NCBI RefSeq assembly: GCF_023534745.1
Contig: NZ_JAMHJQ010000008.1
Coordinates: 406-64,405, forward strand
Length of the DNA: 64,000 nt
Origin: Streptomyces sp. 35G-GA-8
GTDB taxonomy: Bacteria > Actinomycetota > Actinomycetes > Streptomycetales > Streptomycetaceae
Direction: 5' to 3'
Below the pieces are notes generated by a model that had not been told where the DNA came from, made no database searches, and worked only from the letters and a program-made list of their open reading frames with translations. The translations under genes and the position numbers were made by a program. Shown here piece after piece: positions 18,701-26,442 of this stretch (positions are counted from its first letter, which is position 1; every line of letters begins with the position of its first letter).

Positions 18701-20464
18701 CTCCGAGGCCCCTGCGGCGTCGGCGGCGCGGGCGGCGGCCAGTTCGGCGCGGGACTCCGCGGAGGCCGCCTCCCTGGCCCGGTCGGCGGCCGTGCGCGCG
18801 GCCTCGCGCGCGGTGTCCCAGCCCGCGACCGCGGACTTCTCCGCGTCGCTCGCGGCCAGCGCGGCGCGGGCCGGATCCGCGTCGGGCGCCGTGTCGTCGA
18901 GCCAGCCCGCCCGTACCGCCTCGGCCGTCTCCTGTCCCACCTCCGCGAGCCGCTGGCGCAGATGCCCGGCCTCGCTGCGGGCGCGCTGTGCGTCGGTGGC
19001 GGCGGAGGTCGCGTCGCGGTGGGCGGCTTCGCCCGACTCCTGGAGCGCGGCGGAACGCTCCTCCTCCTCGTTCGCCCATCGCTCGCCGTCCTCGGCGGCG
19101 GCGTGCAGCGCGCGTACGAGCTCGGCCGCCGCGGTGGCCCGCGCGGCCAGCGCGGGCGCGGCGTCACGCTCGGCTTCCCGGATGGCGACGGCCACCCGCG
19201 CGGAGCGGTCGGCGGCGGCGCGGTGGCGCAGTACGGCCTCGGCGGCCTGCCAGGCGGAGTGCAGCGTACGGGCGTCCGTCAGCTCGCGCCGCTGCGCGGC
19301 GGCGCGCTTCTCGGCCACCGTGAGGGCCAGCGAGGCGTGCCGGTAGGCCAGTTCGGCGGCGATCAGCGCACCGCGACCGCGCTCCTGCTCGGCGGAGGTC
19401 ACCGTATGGGCGGCGGCGGTCACCTGCTGGGCGAGGTCGGCGGCCCGCTCGCGCTCCTCGGCGGCGCGGGCCGTGAGGCGCCGTACGAGCGTACGGGCGC
19501 GGCGCTCGGCGCCCGCGTGGATGTCACGGGCACGGGCGCGGGTGTCGGCCGCCTCGACGATGCGGCCGAGCAGATCGACCGAGCCGGCCGTGAAGTCGCG
19601 CTCCGCGGTGAGTTCGGCACGGCGGCCGAGCTTGTTGCCGAACCCCCCGACGAGATCCGCGAACCCGTCCGTGTCCCGGGTGTCCGTGACCGCCCGCAGC
19701 AGGAGATCGGTGAAGTCGGAGTCCTTCTTGACCGCGAAGAGACCCGCCGCCTCACCCTCGTCGGCGTTCATCTCGCGCTGATAGCGGAAGAGTTCGGGGT
19801 CGAGGCCCAGATCGCCGAGGTGCTCGTTCCAGCGGTCGTGGATCTCCTCCCAGTGGACATCCAGATGCGGATAGAACTTGCCCGCCTCGGTCAGGGCGTC
19901 CCGGAAGCCCTTCATCGTGCGCCGCCTCCCCCGGGCACCCGAGGCGCCCTCCACAGGCGGCCGGACAGCGGTGGACTCCGCCACGGGCAGCGAGTCGAGG
20001 CTGAGCCCGGGGCCCGGCCGGAAGGAGTACCAGCCCTCGGCGAACTTCCGCGGATCGTTGGACACCTGACGGCCGCGCCACTCACTGGCCTTGCCGACCA
20101 CCACGAGTTCACCGGTGAGCGTGTGCTGCCATTCCAGCGCGACATGGCCGCAGTCGTCCGCGAGGAGGAACTTCCGCAGCACACCGGAGCTGGCGCCGCC
20201 GAGCGTATTGCGGTGTCCCGGCAGCATCACCGAGAAGATCAGCTTGAGCAGTACGGACTTGCCGCCGCCGTTCTCCAGGAAGAGCACACCCGCGGGGGCG
20301 GGGCGGCGCGGCGGGCCGACCGGCTCCTCCTCGAAGAACTCCGCCTGGGCAGGGGCGGGGTGGGGCACGGGCGCGCCCACCCCGCGCAGATCGAGCACGG
20401 TGTCGGCGTAGCGCGCACCGGCGGGGCCGATGGAGTAGAGGCGGACCCGGGACAGCTCGTACAT
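15767..20464 (-). CDS. SMC-like ATPase (MukB/MksB/JetC type)
   Basis: A 1565-residue structural-maintenance-of-chromosomes-like ATPase and last gene of a three-gene operon. The N-terminal half-domain carries LENGGGKSVLLK (Lys69, Ser70), a Walker A without the usual leading glycine. Two very long Ala/Glu/Arg-rich coiled-coil stretches (about 300-640 and 870-1290) flank a globular hinge-like segment (about 640-860). The C-terminal half-domain has the signature SGGQ (1429-1432) and a Walker B LFLDNP in which Asn1467 follows Asp1466 instead of glutamate. Proteins of this build fold or extrude DNA; in Wadjet they act against plasmids, in MksBEF they organise chromosomes. It starts 36 bases after the upstream gene. 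The family is confident; the biological role is not. Confidence 0.85.
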   Translation of the reverse strand: MYELSRVRLYSIGPAGARYADTVLDLRGVGAPVPHPAPAQAEFFEEEPVGPPRRPAPAGVLFLENGGGKSVLLKLIFSVMLPGHRNTLGGASSGVLRKFLLADDCGHVALEWQHTLTGELVVVGKASEWRGRQVSNDPRKFAEGWYSFRPGPGLSLDSLPVAESTAVRPPVEGASGARGRRRTMKGFRDALTEAGKFYPHLDVHWEEIHDRWNEHLGDLGLDPELFRYQREMNADEGEAAGLFAVKKDSDFTDLLLRAVTDTRDTDGFADLVGGFGNKLGRRAELTAERDFTAGSVDLLGRIVEAADTRARARDIHAGAERRARTLVRRLTARAAEERERAADLAQQVTAAAHTVTSAEQERGRGALIAAELAYRHASLALTVAEKRAAAQRRELTDARTLHSAWQAAEAVLRHRAAADRSARVAVAIREAERDAAPALAARATAAAELVRALHAAAEDGERWANEEEERSAALQESGEAAHRDATSAATDAQRARSEAGHLRQRLAEVGQETAEAVRAGWLDDTAPDADPARAALAASDAEKSAVAGWDTAREAARTAADRAREAASAESRAELAAARAADAAGASEHAYDAERRAAESIAQDERLAGLLGLSATAATPAAVPAPRDGTGDREPAAPARHTSRRPAEGSLSPEDLDRYADELRELLDQGIASAERQLFDLRTAAADDSRILGALGDGGLLPPGPDVLATVEYLGEHGIPALPGWRYLAQAVDPGDHAAVLAARPELVDGVVITDPASHARARDALAGAALLPRSAVAVGTAAALLAPVPGPGPEGPGDSGVFLVPPNPAMHDEHAADEERQALRSRAAARDEEIRVLAARLTGDRSLAARLGSWRADCPPGMLLELAAAAGAARETAETAAATLAEARTARAEADEAAADTARVRDERQEAAQRARRAADALAGLAFRLRERSGWQAKLRELADDAAESEARAAVCLERARAADEDRRAAQRAADDARRTARALRAERAEIAGAPENIPASDADAPRAALPALREAYRAASQLYEKVGVGADLRAEQARAESDESAALAELDRLTNKVRTRAAQLLESTEGADGPSRQAAAARAESLVQMLESRASTASEQLGRFRGEAERLAPEDGDAHTELPAELVPADAEQAGTLLRTATTELAVKTDALETARAAHGELLYAHRAAEDGAGGFDETAALLRDLLRGAAADEHDPRRGDEEARTPEPYPGTLEEARHSAAEARRSLRACAADLSAAETGVREACDVLVRHANATRYEQVRTPARQQIRELPASALPEHAAAWAQAFAPRLRVLTDELAQLERNRDSIVDRLRGLVESALTTLRSAQRLSRLPEGLGEWSGQEFLRIRFEEPDRTTLTERLGEVVDEATRAALKKNSDLRRDGMSLLLRGVQAALQPKGVAVEILKPDAVLRAERVPVGQMGDVFSGGQLLTAAIALYCTMAALRSNDRGRDKHRHAGTLFLDNPIGRANATYLLELQRAVSDALGVQLLYTTGLFDTTALAEFPLVIRLRNDADLRAGLKYISVEEHLRPGLPEQDPDGETVHGEITATRMFKRTPEPVAE

Positions 20465-20500
20465 GGCGGGACTCTCGTCGTGGTGGGGGGTCGGTCGGAT

Positions 20501-21430
20501 TCAGGCGTGGAACGGCAGGCCGGCGTCGGCGGCCAGCTCCAGATCGTCGCCCTCGGGCGGCGGCAGCAGGGTGGCGGAGCCGTCGGTGACGGGGACGACG
20601 CCCAGCTCAAGCAGCTCGGCCATGGCCGCGTGGCCCGCCATGTCGCGGACCTGGAGCTGGTAGCGGGCGGTGGTGCGGTAGGCGCCGCCGGCGTCGTCGC
20701 CGGTGCGCTGGAGAAAACCGGACTCGGTGAGGAACGCGACGGCCTTGCCGACGATGCCGGTGGTGGAACCGGCCAGCCTGCGAGCGTCCTTGGTCGCGCC
20801 CGTGGCGCTGCGCCGGGCGTAGATCCGCCACGCCGCTTCCAGTCCTGGCTCGCCGGTGGACGGGTCGGTGTTCTCCCCCTCCTCCTCGGCACGCTCCTCC
20901 AGCCGACGGCAGGCCTGCCGTACGAACGCGTCGACGCCGTTGACCGTGATCCGGCCGATGTATCCGTCGTCGGCGAGATCGGCGGGGCGGGGGAACGCCA
21001 TGGCCGCGACGGCGAGATGGGCGAGGCCGTGCAGGAAGCGGTCGGCGGAGTCGGTGGCGGCGCGGCGGGCGTAGTCGCCCATCCGGACCGCGAACACCGA
21101 GTCCTCGCCCGCGGTCACGGCCATGCCGGCGCGGGGGGAGACCTCCAGGACGACGAGGCCGAAGCCGGTGGCGATGGCGTCGGCGACGCGGGCGAAGGCG
21201 GGGTCTTCGCGGTAGCGGCGGAGCAGCTCGGCGTACTCGGCGTCGCGGGCGGGGAGCAGTTTGGGCTGGAGCCCGAAGGAGACGAGGCGGGCGGCGTCGG
21301 CGGCGTCGGCGGGCGTTACGGCCGCGGGTGTCGCGGGTGCGGGTGCGGGTGCCGTCGCGGTCTCGGCCGTCGCGTCGGCGTCGCCGGTCTCGGCCCACGC
21401 GGCGGGGTGCTCGGCGTGGTGGTCGGTCAC
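20501..21430 (-). CDS. MukE/MksE/JetB-like subunit
   Basis: A 309-residue protein, second gene of the SMC-like operon. After a Pro/Ala-rich N-terminal tail (about 1-45) comes a compact helical body with winged-helix-like segments (DARRLAGSTTGIVGKAVAFLTESGFLQRT), as in the KITE-type subunits that pair with kleisins in MukBEF, MksBEF and JetABC. I assign it mainly from size, fold pattern and its place between the kleisin-like and ATPase genes. The GTG at 21430 is chosen because AGGAGACACC lies directly before it; an upstream ATG would run into the repeat element. The gene ends with LPFHA 36 bases before the ATPase gene. Confidence 0.7.
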   Translation of the reverse strand: MTDHHAEHPAAWAETGDADATAETATAPAPAPATPAAVTPADAADAARLVSFGLQPKLLPARDAEYAELLRRYREDPAFARVADAIATGFGLVVLEVSPRAGMAVTAGEDSVFAVRMGDYARRAATDSADRFLHGLAHLAVAAMAFPRPADLADDGYIGRITVNGVDAFVRQACRRLEERAEEEGENTDPSTGEPGLEAAWRIYARRSATGATKDARRLAGSTTGIVGKAVAFLTESGFLQRTGDDAGGAYRTTARYQLQVRDMAGHAAMAELLELGVVPVTDGSATLLPPPEGDDLELAADAGLPFHA

Positions 21431-21527
21431 GGTGTCTCCTCGTGCGGGTGCGGTGCGCTGTGCGGGTGCGCTGTGCGGGTTGCGGTTGTCGTGGCTGGTG
21501 CCGGGGGCCGGGGCCTCCGGAGGTACA

Positions 21528-21806
21528 TGTCCGGACGGCATGATTTACGGCGCGACCCTGGCCAGACGATGGTTCGGGCGTCCGCGCGCCACAAATCACG
21601 CTTTAGTGTCCGGACACGCACCTCCCACGACCCCGACCCCCTCCCGCCCGTGGGCGCACTTGCCCTCGCGGTCGGCCGGGCCGCTTGTGCGGGCGGTGAA
21701 GGGGGGCGCGCAGGGGTCGTGTCCGGGACGTAGAGCGTGATTTGTGGCGCGCGAACGCCCGTCTCCTGACTGTGGCCCGTTGCGCGCCGTAAATCATGCA
21801 GTCCCG
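21528..21806. repeat. Nested inverted-repeat element inside the SMC-like operon
   Basis: Two arms of about 80-90 bp face each other (21528-21617 and 21719-21806). The best blocks are 17 identical bases (21538-21554 with 21783-21799) and 20 identical bases (21583-21602 with 21735-21754). Each arm is itself a dyad: the 14-mer TGATTTACGGCGCG, or its variant TGATTTGTGGCGCG, occurs four times, at 21541-21554 (+), 21585-21598 (-), 21738-21751 (+) and 21783-21796 (-). A perfect GTGTCCGGACAC palindrome (21606-21617) closes the left arm. About 100 bases lie between the arms. It may be a MITE-like insertion, an operator array, or an invertible segment. No protein gene is supported in it. Confidence 0.85.
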
Positions 21807-21827
21807 GGCGCGAGCCCGGAGCGACCA

Positions 21828-21892
21828 CCGGCAACAACCCGCACACCACCACCGGCCCCCGCCGAAACGAACCCCGGCAACAACCCGCACAC
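21828..21892. repeat. Direct repeat downstream of the nested element
   Basis: A 19-base sequence beginning CCGGCAACAACCC occurs at 21828-21846 and 21874-21892, just before the end of the kleisin-like gene. With the nested element it makes the 484-base gap between the first two operon genes repeat-rich and gene-free. Confidence 0.7.
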
Positions 21893-21914
21893 GAAAACCG
21901 GCCCGAGCCACAAC

Positions 21915-23459
21915 TCACCCGCCCCCGCCCCGCACCGCGCCCAAGCGGCCCGCGCCCAAGCGCACCGTGCCCACGATCAGGTCCGCCCCGCCGAACTCCC
22001 AGTCGTCCAGCCGCGTGCCGTCGTCCACCGCGAACAGCAGGCTCTCCTCCCCCTGCCGGTACGCCGTCCCCACCGGCGGGCTCGCCGCGTGGATGGCCAG
22101 CAGGGCCACCAGATACGGCAGTTCGGGATCGCGGCGGCGTGCCTCCGCCAGCAGGCCCGAGAGGCGGCGCGGGGCGTCGTGCTCCAGGGTGAGCAGTTCT
22201 TTCGCGCTCGCCAGTTGCTCCTCGCTGAAGCGGCTGTCGTCCGGGGTCGCGATCAGGTCCGGTTCCGGCATCTCCGCGCCCAGGTGTTCCCGCTCGACCG
22301 GTGGCGTCAGCAGCAGGTCGATCAGGTCGCCGACGCGGACGGAGACGGGCGTGCGCAGGCCGGTGCCGTGGGCGAAGAACGCGTCTGTCACGGGGGTCGC
22401 GCGCTCGACGGGGAGCGGCAGCAGCGGGGCGAGCAGTTGTCCGTACAGGTCGAGGCCCGTGTGGGCGGTGGGCCTGGCGAAGGCCTGCCGGTCCTGCTCC
22501 GCGCGGAAGAGCGGGCCCGCCTCCAGCAGCCGGGACTGGAGCTGGGTGTGCCGGCGGATGCAGTCCTTGACGATGTCGACCAGCTCGGCCGCGCGCCGCT
22601 TGTGCTCGGCGGTCCTGGGGTCCGCGCCGGTCTCGGCCTCGTCGCGTGCCTTGCGGATATTGGTCAGGATCGCGTTCTCGTGGCGATACCGGTCGGCGAC
22701 ATGGTCGAGGGCTTCGTCGATCAGGTCCGGTACGGCGTTGAGCCAGTCGACCGCGCGTACATTGCGGCGGGTCGCCTCCAGTGTCCTGCGGAGCGTTTCC
22801 GCGTACTGGACGGTGCGGTATCTGGCCTGTTCGGCGGCGAGTTGGGCGTCGGCCAGCCTGCCGCGGTTGATCAGCACTTCGAGCTTGACCTCGGCGGCGA
22901 TCTGCGCGCTGGTGACGTCCGTGTCGAGCGCGCCGACCAGGACGTTGACCGCTTCGTCGGTGGTCCGCAGGAAGACGCCGCCGCCGTGTCCGGGGACCTC
23001 TTCGATGAGCTTGAAGTCGTAGTCCCTGCGGGTGTAGACGCCGTCGGTGCCGAACGTGCCGTAGACCGCGCGGAATCCGCGGTCCACGCTGCCGACATTG
23101 ATCAGATTCTCCAGCACCCAGCGGGCGACCCGCTCATGCTCCGCGACCGGGCGGCGGGGCGCCTGCGCGGCGACGCGCGGCAGCAGTCTGGACACGATCT
23201 GCTCGTGGTCGGCGCCGGTGTCGAAGTCCATGTTCAGCGTGACCAGGTCGATGGCCGAGAGGGCGATCTCGGCCATCGCGTATATGGAGTACTCACCCGC
23301 GAGATTGGCCTTGCGGGTGTCCAGGTCGTGCAGCGGCGCGGTGCAGGCGAGCGCGCGCAGCCGCCGCGCGAGCCCTTCGTCGGCGGCCGGGCCCTGTGCG
23401 GGTCGCGGCCCCGCGCTGAGCTGGGGCGGCACGAAGTCCGTCGAGGCAGGCGAAGTCAC
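21915..23459 (-). CDS. Kleisin-like subunit (MukF/MksF/JetA type)
   Basis: A 514-residue protein, first gene of the SMC-like operon. The N-terminal part (about 30-200) is helical and winged-helix-like. The middle has a conserved-looking amphipathic stretch (ARYRTVQYAETLRRTLEATR, then NVRAVDWLNAVPDLIDEAL) that suits the four-helix region of MukF/MksF. The C-terminus ends in Gly-rich AVRGGGG. The assignment rests on architecture and on the order F-E-B shared with mukFEB, mksFEB and jetABC. The start is set at GTG 23459 because a credible promoter at 23469-23497 lies inside any longer frame. No JetD/MksG-type Toprim gene follows or precedes the operon. Confidence 0.68.
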   Translation of the reverse strand: MTSPASTDFVPPQLSAGPRPAQGPAADEGLARRLRALACTAPLHDLDTRKANLAGEYSIYAMAEIALSAIDLVTLNMDFDTGADHEQIVSRLLPRVAAQAPRRPVAEHERVARWVLENLINVGSVDRGFRAVYGTFGTDGVYTRRDYDFKLIEEVPGHGGGVFLRTTDEAVNVLVGALDTDVTSAQIAAEVKLEVLINRGRLADAQLAAEQARYRTVQYAETLRRTLEATRRNVRAVDWLNAVPDLIDEALDHVADRYRHENAILTNIRKARDEAETGADPRTAEHKRRAAELVDIVKDCIRRHTQLQSRLLEAGPLFRAEQDRQAFARPTAHTGLDLYGQLLAPLLPLPVERATPVTDAFFAHGTGLRTPVSVRVGDLIDLLLTPPVEREHLGAEMPEPDLIATPDDSRFSEEQLASAKELLTLEHDAPRRLSGLLAEARRRDPELPYLVALLAIHAASPPVGTAYRQGEESLLFAVDDGTRLDDWEFGGADLIVGTVRLGAGRLGAVRGGGG

Positions 23460-23468
23460 GCTGCACAG

Positions 23469-23497
23469 ATTATGTCCTCGCACTGACAACGGGCCAA
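23469..23497 (-). promoter_or_regulatory. Promoter of the SMC-like operon
   Basis: On the minus strand TTGGCC (23497-23492), 17 bases, CATAAT (23474-23469) fits a main-sigma-factor promoter. The predicted transcript would begin about 23462, a few bases before GTG 23459, so the message would be leaderless or nearly so. This excludes the longer TTG start at 23489. Confidence 0.55.
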
Positions 23498-23519
23498 ACG
23501 GTGCGGAAGCGGTCCCGCC

Positions 23520-24230
23520 TCACTCCGTCCCGTCCTCGGCGACGAGCCTCGCGTACACCTCCACAAGCTGCTCGCGCGAGTCGTCCAGATACGTGGCGAG
23601 CATCCGTTCGGTGCCTTCCCTGTCACCGGATCCCAGGGACTCCACGAGCTGCTGGTTCCGTACGAGGTACGGCTCGTGCAGCAGGCGCGGGTCGTCCACC
23701 ACATGGAAGGCGAGCCGTAGTTCGGCCAGTACGGCGCTCATCAGTTCGTCGGTGCGTACGCTGCCCGCCAGCGCGACCAGTTCACGGTGGAAGTGGATGT
23801 TCGCCGTCGAGACGCCCTTCCAGCGCCCCTCCCTGGCCGCTCGTCGGCCGTTGGCGACCGCCTTCTCCACACCGTCGAGCGCGAACGGGGGTTCGCCGAG
23901 GCCGCGTACGACGGCGCATTCGATCAGCCGGCGCGTGCGGTAGATGTCCTCGACGTCCTCGACCGCGAGCACCCGCACGAAGACCCCGCGGTTGAGTTCA
24001 TGGACGAGCAGCCGCTCGTGCGTGAGCAGCCGGAACGCCTCGCGCAGCGTGTTGCGGGAGACGACCAGCGCCTTGCCGATGGACTCCTCCGAGAGCCGTT
24101 CGCCGGGCTGGAAGAAGCCCTCCGCGATGCGCGTGCGCAGGATGTCCGCCACCCGCTCCGCCGTGCTGGTACGGCCCAGCAGGGGGCGGTCGTCCGCCAG
24201 CTCGCCGAGTTCGGTCCCGCTCGTCGCCAC
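23520..24230 (-). CDS. GntR/FadR-family transcription regulator
   Basis: A 236-residue repressor-type protein: N-terminal winged helix (ERVADILRTRIAEGFFQPGE, ALVVSRNTLREAFRLLTHER) and a C-terminal all-helical FCD domain with histidines in NIHFHREL suited to metal or carboxylate binding. It is divergent from the MFS-pxpABC operon, and a palindrome sits over both -35 regions, so it probably controls both directions in response to 5-oxoproline or a related acid. That ligand is inferred from the neighbours. Confidence 0.9.
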   Translation of the reverse strand: MATSGTELGELADDRPLLGRTSTAERVADILRTRIAEGFFQPGERLSEESIGKALVVSRNTLREAFRLLTHERLLVHELNRGVFVRVLAVEDVEDIYRTRRLIECAVVRGLGEPPFALDGVEKAVANGRRAAREGRWKGVSTANIHFHRELVALAGSVRTDELMSAVLAELRLAFHVVDDPRLLHEPYLVRNQQLVESLGSGDREGTERMLATYLDDSREQLVEVYARLVAEDGTE

Positions 24231-24265
24231 AGTGCCCTCTTCCGTCTCCGTTCGCGTACGGACTC

Positions 24266-24327
24266 ATCGTAGAAGCAAGAACGAAACAACAAGAGTCTTG
24301 TCGGATCGTTGAACAATCCCCTACGGT
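24266..24327. promoter_or_regulatory. Divergent promoters with shared operator palindrome
   Basis: The perfect palindrome ACAAGAGTCTTGT (24289-24301) covers the -35 box of both predicted promoters. Leftward (gntR): TCTTGT, 17 bases, TACGAT (24294-24266). Rightward (MFS gene): TTGTCG (24298-24303), 18 bases, TACGGT (24322-24327). A second imperfect 17-bp inverted repeat GGATCGTTGAACAATCC (24303-24319) sits between the rightward boxes. This is the layout expected for an autoregulated GntR switch. Confidence 0.65.
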
Positions 24328-24374
24328 CTTCTCAGCTCACGGTCCCAGCACACTCCCCTTTCTGCGAGGTGCAG

Positions 24375-25673
24375 ATGAGCATCACCCAAGCACGTCTGAG
24401 CAAGGACGGACCTCCCGAGGACAACGGCGCGTTCGCCTGGCTGCGGGCCCTGGGGCCGCAGGGGCGCCGGGCATTCGCCGGCGCGTTCGGCGGCTACGGC
24501 CTGGACTCGTACGACTTCTTCACGCTGCCGCTGTCCATGGTGGCGATCGCCGCGTACTTCAGCCTCGACAGCGGCCAGACGGGGCTGCTCACCACCGTCA
24601 CCCTCGTCGTCTCCGCCATCGGCGGGGCGATCGCCGGGGTGCTCGCCGACCGCATCGGCCGGGTCAAGGCCCTGATGATCACCGTCATCACCTACGCGGT
24701 CTTCACCGTGCTCTGCGGATTCGCGCCCAACTACGAGACGCTGCTGGTCTTCCGCGCCCTCCAGGGGCTCGGCTTCGGCGGCGAGTGGGCGGTCGGCGCG
24801 ATCCTCGTCGCGGAGTACGCCTCCGGCAAGCACCGCGGCCGTACGCTCGGTGCCGTCCAGAGCGCCTGGGCGGCCGGCTGGGCGCTCGCGGTCATCGTCT
24901 ACACGCTGGTCTTCCAGTTCCTCGACGCGGACACCGCGTGGCGCGTGATGTTCTGGACGGGCGCGCTGCCGGCCCTGCTGATCGTGTACGTACGACGGAA
25001 TGTCCACGACGCTCCCGAGGCCGCCGCACAGCGCCGCGAGAGCGCGCGGAAGGGCTCGTTCACCGCGATCTTCCGCAGGGATCTGCTGCGTACGACGTTC
25101 TTCGCGACGCTGCTGTCCACCGGCGTGCAGGGCGGCTACTACACGCTCGCCACCTGGGTGCCGACCTATCTCAAGACGGAGCGCGGCCTCACGGTGGTCG
25201 GCACCGGCGGCTATCTGACGTTCCTGATCAGCGGGGCCTTCATCGGCTATCTGACCGGTGGCTATCTCACCGACCGGCTGGGCAGGAAGAAGAACATCGC
25301 GCTCTTCGCGGTCCTGTCCGCCGTCGCCATCCTGGCCTACATCAATATCCCGGCGGGGGCGGACGGACTGCTGCTCGTCCTCGGATTCCCGCTCGGCTTC
25401 TGCATGTCGGCCATCTTCAGTGGCTTCGGCTCGTTCCTCAGCGAGCTGTATCCGACGGCGGTACGCGGTACGGGCCAGGGCTTCACCTACAACACCGGGC
25501 GGGCCGTGGGCGCGCTCTTCCCCACTCTCGTCGGATTCCTGGCGACCAGTTGGGGAGTGGGGGGTGCCCTGGTCTTCGGAGCGGTCGGTTACGGTCTCGC
25601 CGTGGTCGCGTTGCTCGGGCTGCCCGAGACCCGTGGCCGCGAACTGCTCGTATCCGAGCCGATCGGAAGGTGA
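24375..25673 (+). CDS. MFS transporter, probably 5-oxoproline or carboxylate uptake
   Basis: A 432-residue major facilitator with about 12 membrane helices. Between TM2 and TM3 lies GVLADRIGRVK, and TM4-5 contains GFGGEWAVGAILVAEYAS, typical of the sialate/lactate-type metabolite:proton symporters. TM8 is followed by the second DRLGRKK loop. GAGGTGCAG precedes the ATG at 24375; a longer frame from 24309 starts inside the promoter and is not used. It is 4 bases upstream of pxpA, so the pair is co-transcribed and uptake of 5-oxoproline or a precursor is the natural guess. Confidence 0.88.
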   Translation: MSITQARLSKDGPPEDNGAFAWLRALGPQGRRAFAGAFGGYGLDSYDFFTLPLSMVAIAAYFSLDSGQTGLLTTVTLVVSAIGGAIAGVLADRIGRVKALMITVITYAVFTVLCGFAPNYETLLVFRALQGLGFGGEWAVGAILVAEYASGKHRGRTLGAVQSAWAAGWALAVIVYTLVFQFLDADTAWRVMFWTGALPALLIVYVRRNVHDAPEAAAQRRESARKGSFTAIFRRDLLRTTFFATLLSTGVQGGYYTLATWVPTYLKTERGLTVVGTGGYLTFLISGAFIGYLTGGYLTDRLGRKKNIALFAVLSAVAILAYINIPAGADGLLLVLGFPLGFCMSAIFSGFGSFLSELYPTAVRGTGQGFTYNTGRAVGALFPTLVGFLATSWGVGGALVFGAVGYGLAVVALLGLPETRGRELLVSEPIGR

Positions 25674-25677
25674 CTCC

Positions 25678-26442
25678 ATGACCTGGGCGTCCATCGACCT
25701 CAACGCCGACCTCGGCGAGGGCTTCGGCCACTGGCGGCTGACCGACGACGAGCAACTGCTCTCCGTCGTCACGAGCGCCAATGTGGCGTGCGGTTTCCAT
25801 GCCGGGGACGCGGCCACCATGCGGCGGGTCTGCGACTGGGCCGCCGAGCGCGGGGTCCGGATCGGCGCCCAGGTCTCGTACCGCGATCTGGCCGGCTTCG
25901 GCCGCCGCTCGATGGAGGTGCCCGCGGACGAGCTGGCCGCCGAGACGGCGTACCAGATCGGCGCGCTTGAGGTGTTCGCGAAGGCGGCGGGCGCCCGGGT
26001 CTCCTATGTCAAACCGCACGGCGCCCTCTACAACAGAGTCGTCCATGACGCGGAGCAGGCCGAGGCCGTGGTGGAGGGCGTCCTGCTGACCGGTGAGCGG
26101 CTGCCGCTGCTCGGGCTGCCCGGCTCCCTGCTCCATGACGTGGCGGAGAAGGCCGGACTGCCCGTCGTCACCGAGGCGTTCGCCGACCGGGCCTATACCT
26201 CGGAGGGCACGCTCGTGCCGCGCGGGCAGGACGGCGCCGTGATCACGGATGCCTCGACGGTGGTGGAACGGTCGGTCTCCATGGCCCGGTTCGGCGTGGT
26301 GACCTCCCTCTACGGACGGCCCGTCGGCGTCCGTGCCCGCTCGCTCTGCCTGCACGGCGACACCCCCGGCGCGGTGGATCTCGCCCGCCGGGTGCGCCGT
26401 CGGCTGGAGGCCGCCGGTGTCCGGGTGGAGTCCTTCGTATGA
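25678..26442 (+). CDS. pxpA: 5-oxoprolinase subunit A (LamB/YcsF family)
   Basis: A 254-residue LamB/YcsF protein. Family marks are IDLNADLGEGFG at the N-terminus, ANVACGFHAGD, SYRDLAGFGRR, VKPHGALYN and EAFADRAYTSEGTLVPR. Together with PxpB and PxpC it forms the prokaryotic ATP-dependent 5-oxoprolinase, which opens 5-oxoproline to glutamate. GGAAGGTGA lies before the ATG. Its last codons overlap pxpB by 4 bases (ATGA). Confidence 0.95.
   Translation: MTWASIDLNADLGEGFGHWRLTDDEQLLSVVTSANVACGFHAGDAATMRRVCDWAAERGVRIGAQVSYRDLAGFGRRSMEVPADELAAETAYQIGALEVFAKAAGARVSYVKPHGALYNRVVHDAEQAEAVVEGVLLTGERLPLLGLPGSLLHDVAEKAGLPVVTEAFADRAYTSEGTLVPRGQDGAVITDASTVVERSVSMARFGVVTSLYGRPVGVRARSLCLHGDTPGAVDLARRVRRRLEAAGVRVESFV

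Noticed and set aside
18542-21733. 1063-codon open frame antisense to the SMC-like gene
   Set aside because: Gly/Arg-rich shadow of the coiled-coil gene with no recognisable motif or ribosome site.
21528-21806. Insertion sequence
   Set aside because: No transposase frame lies between the arms and no target duplication was recognised; a MITE remains possible and is reported as such.
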